Below are positions 42,261 through 44,334 of a stretch of 44,334 nucleotides of DNA, in pieces. Each line of letters begins with the position of its first letter. Positions within the stretch are counted from its first letter, which is position 1. This DNA comes from Chara braunii (taxonomy: Eukaryota; Streptophyta; Charophyceae; Charales; Characeae). A program made the translations under genes and the position numbers. Below the pieces are notes generated by a model that ran no database searches, was not told where the DNA came from, and saw nothing but the letters and a program-made list of their open reading frames with translations. The DNA lies in assembly GCA_003427395.1 (NCBI GenBank), contig BFEA01000003.1:505548-549881 (forward strand), read 5' to 3'.

Positions 42261-43409
42261 AGGGCTCGTCCTTGCGGGTGAGTTCGTGGAGAGGGTAAGA
42301 GATCTCAAAAAAGTTGCGAATGAACGGGCGGTAAAAGTTGGCAAGGCCGAGGGAGGAACGAAGTTGGAGGAGGGTCTTGGGCGGGGGGTACTCGGCGAGC
42401 ATTCAAGGGGTCCATATGAATGCCTTTAGCGAAGACAATGTGGCCGAGGTATTCGACGCTCGAAGCGGCAAACGTACATTTGCTGAGCTTGGCATATAAT
42501 TTTTGCTCTCGGAGGATCGAGAGGACTTGGCGAATATGTTGGAGGTGGGACTCGAAGGTGGGGCTAAAGATGAGGATGTCATCAGGGTACACGACGACAT
42601 AGACTTCGAGGAGGTCACGGAAGATGTGATTCATGGTGTACTGGAATGTGGCGGGGGCATTGGTGAGTCCAAAAGGCATTACGAGGAACTCATACTGCTC
42701 GGACCAAGAGCGGAATGCGGTCTTATGGGTGTCCTCCTCGCGGATACGGATCTCGTGGAAGCCACTGCGAAGGTCAATCTTGGTGAAATATTTGGCTCCA
42801 CGAAGTCGGTCAAGGAGCTCGGAAATCCGAGGTAAGGGGTACTTGTTCTTGATCGTGATCCGGTTCAAGGCGCGGTAGTCTGTGCACATGTGGACTTCCG
42901 AAGTTTCGCCTTTTTTTACAAAAAGGCAGCTAGTACCGAAGGGAGATGAACTCGGCTTAATGAACCCTTTTCCAAGGAGCTTATTGAGTTGCTGCTTCAT
43001 TTTCTTCGGCTTCAAGGACCGACAATTGGTATGGAGGGCGGTAAGGTGGAGAATGTCCGGGCTCCAAATCGATGGTATGGGATACGCCACGAACCGAAGG
43101 TAATCCGACAGACAGGGACTTAGGGAAGACGTCCTTGAACTCGTCGAGGATAGAGGTGAGGGCGGGGTCAGAGGGGGGGGCTTGATCGGGTTTGTCCGTT
43201 GGGAGTAAGTCCTCATGACTTTCGCGGCCAAGGACAAGGCAATAGTAGGCGGAGTCGGGGTTCATGCGGGCGATGTGGAGGAATTGATGTGGGGTGACGG
43301 AGCCTTGGGAGGTCGGACATGGGAGATGGGGAATGTCAATGGTTGTGTCGGGGGGGTTGGTGAGGTGGAGGAAGTTGGGGTGGAATGCATATGGCATGTA
43401 GCAGTCCAA
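42261..43409 (-). pseudogene. pol: Element 5 reverse transcriptase
   Basis: A leader segment (43409-42981) contains ILDEFKDVFPKSL and HTIDLEPGHSPPYRPPYQL. A one-base shift near 42990 moves to the frame with KGFIKPSSSPFG, CTDYRALNRITIKNKYPLP, motif A FTKIDLRSGFHEI and MPFGLTNAPATFQ. Motif C reads YPDD (42590-42579) where YLDD is usual; the CCT codon is one base from CTT. YLGHIV and a frameshifted thumb follow. Proline at the turn of the catalytic hairpin would probably disable the enzyme. Confidence 0.88.
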
Positions 43410-43512
43410 CCACGGTGTTCCTAAGACGATGACGTTTACAGAGCTGACCCTGTTCTGGCGAATTGGAGTAACTTTCGGATCAAAGCGTCCTACAGTTAAC
43501 CCGTATTTTATA

Positions 43513-43977
43513 TTATACTATACGTGGGGAAGCGCGTGAACGTACGCATGAAATGAGACCAGACTGCAGAGGGTTCCTACTGTCATGGTGGTCGCGGGAA
43601 CCGTGCGGTCCACTACGACAGCGGCATCTTTGTCCCCTAGGCGGATCGTAATCGGGGGGTCGTAACCGGTAGAGGTAAGACCGATTTTCCGGACACGCGT
43701 CGGTGATAAAGTTACCGACGGCTCCTATGTCGAGGAGGGCCCGAAACTTAGTGGTAGATGCACCAAGGGTGGCGGCAATGAATTTGAGGTGGAAACGGGA
43801 TGAGTTGGCGGTGGAGATAATGGTGTTGAGGCGGTGTTGTTCGTTGCCTACAGACAAGCCGATCGAGTCGAGCTTGTTCCTCAACAACATCGGAGAAGGT
43901 GACAGAGGATGGACCCGGAAGGAGGGTGGAGGAGCGTGAAGCAGTGGGGGCGTCTCAAGTGATGAAGGTTGCGACAC
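43513..43977 (-). pseudogene. pol: Element 5 protease
   Basis: KFRALLDIGAVGNFITD aligns with the protease active site, but DSG is DIG, so the catalytic loop lost its Ser/Thr. The conserved second strand is frameshifted. Upstream HLKF-type sequence (RFHLKFIAATLG) fits the start of the domain. Confidence 0.75.
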
Positions 43978-43984
43978 CTAGGGG

Positions 43985-44334
43985 TCATTCGATGGAGGGT
44001 GTCACCGAGGAGGGGGGAGGCAGACGGATTGTCGATGCCAAATGGGCCGTCGGTGGGGCGAGGGATGTTACCGGCGGGTTGGCCGGCAAACGAGTTGTTG
44101 ATGCCGGGACGAGGTCCTGGGGACTGTGTTCAGGACGAGGAGGGACCCGCGCCTGCGGAGGGGGTTGACGCGGAGGTCGCGGGTCGATGGGCCGATGTTT
44201 GACGGGTGAACTGTCCAGCATTGGGGCAATTAGTTTGTTGGGTTCCTAACTGGCGACAACGAAAATCCACCCTTTGCCTGAAGGTAGGCTCTTTCCTCGG
44301 GTGTGAGTTTCTTGAGGCGGCCGGGGGGGGGGGG
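43985..44334 (-). pseudogene. gag: Element 5 Gag tail (partial)
   Basis: A Pro-rich linker (44221-43985) follows a zinc-knuckle region. KKLTPEERAYLQAKGG is readable near 44310-44265. The CFRC-RQLG knuckle after it is broken by a two-base deletion that removes the first Cys, and the His position is Thr. The window ends in a run of 12 or more G, which may mark a contig edge. Confidence 0.7.

Larger units (their letters stand above)
38660..44334 (-). mobile_element. Element 5: third chromovirus family, 5' part outside the window
   Basis: From the right edge leftward on the minus strand: Gag tail with a damaged knuckle, Pro-rich linker, protease, reverse transcriptase, RNase H, integrase, chromodomain, a 1.1-kb 3' untranslated region with a minisatellite, polypurine tract (39160-39146) and a 3' LTR (39145-38660). 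It interrupts the integrase of element 4, so it is the younger of the two. Its proteins form a different lineage from elements 1-3. Confidence 0.88.

Overview
The window is eukaryotic, repeat-dominated nuclear DNA. I see no intact host gene. It holds at least five Ty3/gypsy LTR retrotransposons of the chromodomain-bearing (chromovirus) type, one hAT-like DNA transposon, a large solo-LTR-like insertion, LTR relics, a mitochondrial-type intron maturase fragment, many GA/CT/GT microsatellites and several assembly gaps. The plant-type primer site TGGTATCAGAGC (initiator tRNA-Met), the Gag signatures and the GA-rich leaders suggest a streptophyte. From memory they resemble Chara (charophyte alga) elements, but I could not check this.

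Layout. 1-1400: a minus-strand LTR relic split by a maturase domain X fragment (about 825-1270). 1612-12642: a hAT-like transposon with an 8-bp target duplication (1604-1611 and 12643-12650). Element 1, a complete plus-strand chromovirus (1813-11412), is nested inside it. The rest of the hAT holds a ~122-bp tandem repeat with a 128-N gap. 12866-20045: element 2, a minus-strand relative of element 1 with a 3' deletion. 20154-29472: element 3, a complete minus-strand chromovirus of another family. 29473-32355: LTR fragments and flank forming the second half of a ~0.6-kb tandem duplication, interrupted by a 2.18-kb TG...CA insertion (29608-31787). 32356-36900: no gene recognised; microsatellites and small duplications. 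About 36900-38659: the 3' end of element 4 (minus) with LTR-like sequence. 38660 to the window end: element 5, a minus-strand chromovirus inserted in the integrase of element 4 and running off the right edge.

The LTR elements share one plan: LTR, tRNA-Met primer site, leader, Gag, protease, reverse transcriptase, RNase H, integrase, chromodomain, polypurine tract, LTR. All are dead. Each carries nonsense codons, frameshifts and lost catalytic residues, at different sites in each. Many stops look like CAG-to-TAG or CGA-to-TGA changes, as expected from deamination of methylated cytosine.

Nesting gives a relative history. Element 2 inserted first. Part of its 5' LTR plus flank was then duplicated in tandem. 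Element 3 later entered one copy and the 2.18-kb element the other. The most notable signals beyond the elements are a CCATAGC motif repeated about ten times in one leader, a tRNA T-arm-like hairpin shared by the LTR tips of two element types, and the duplicated GA-bounded leader of element 1.
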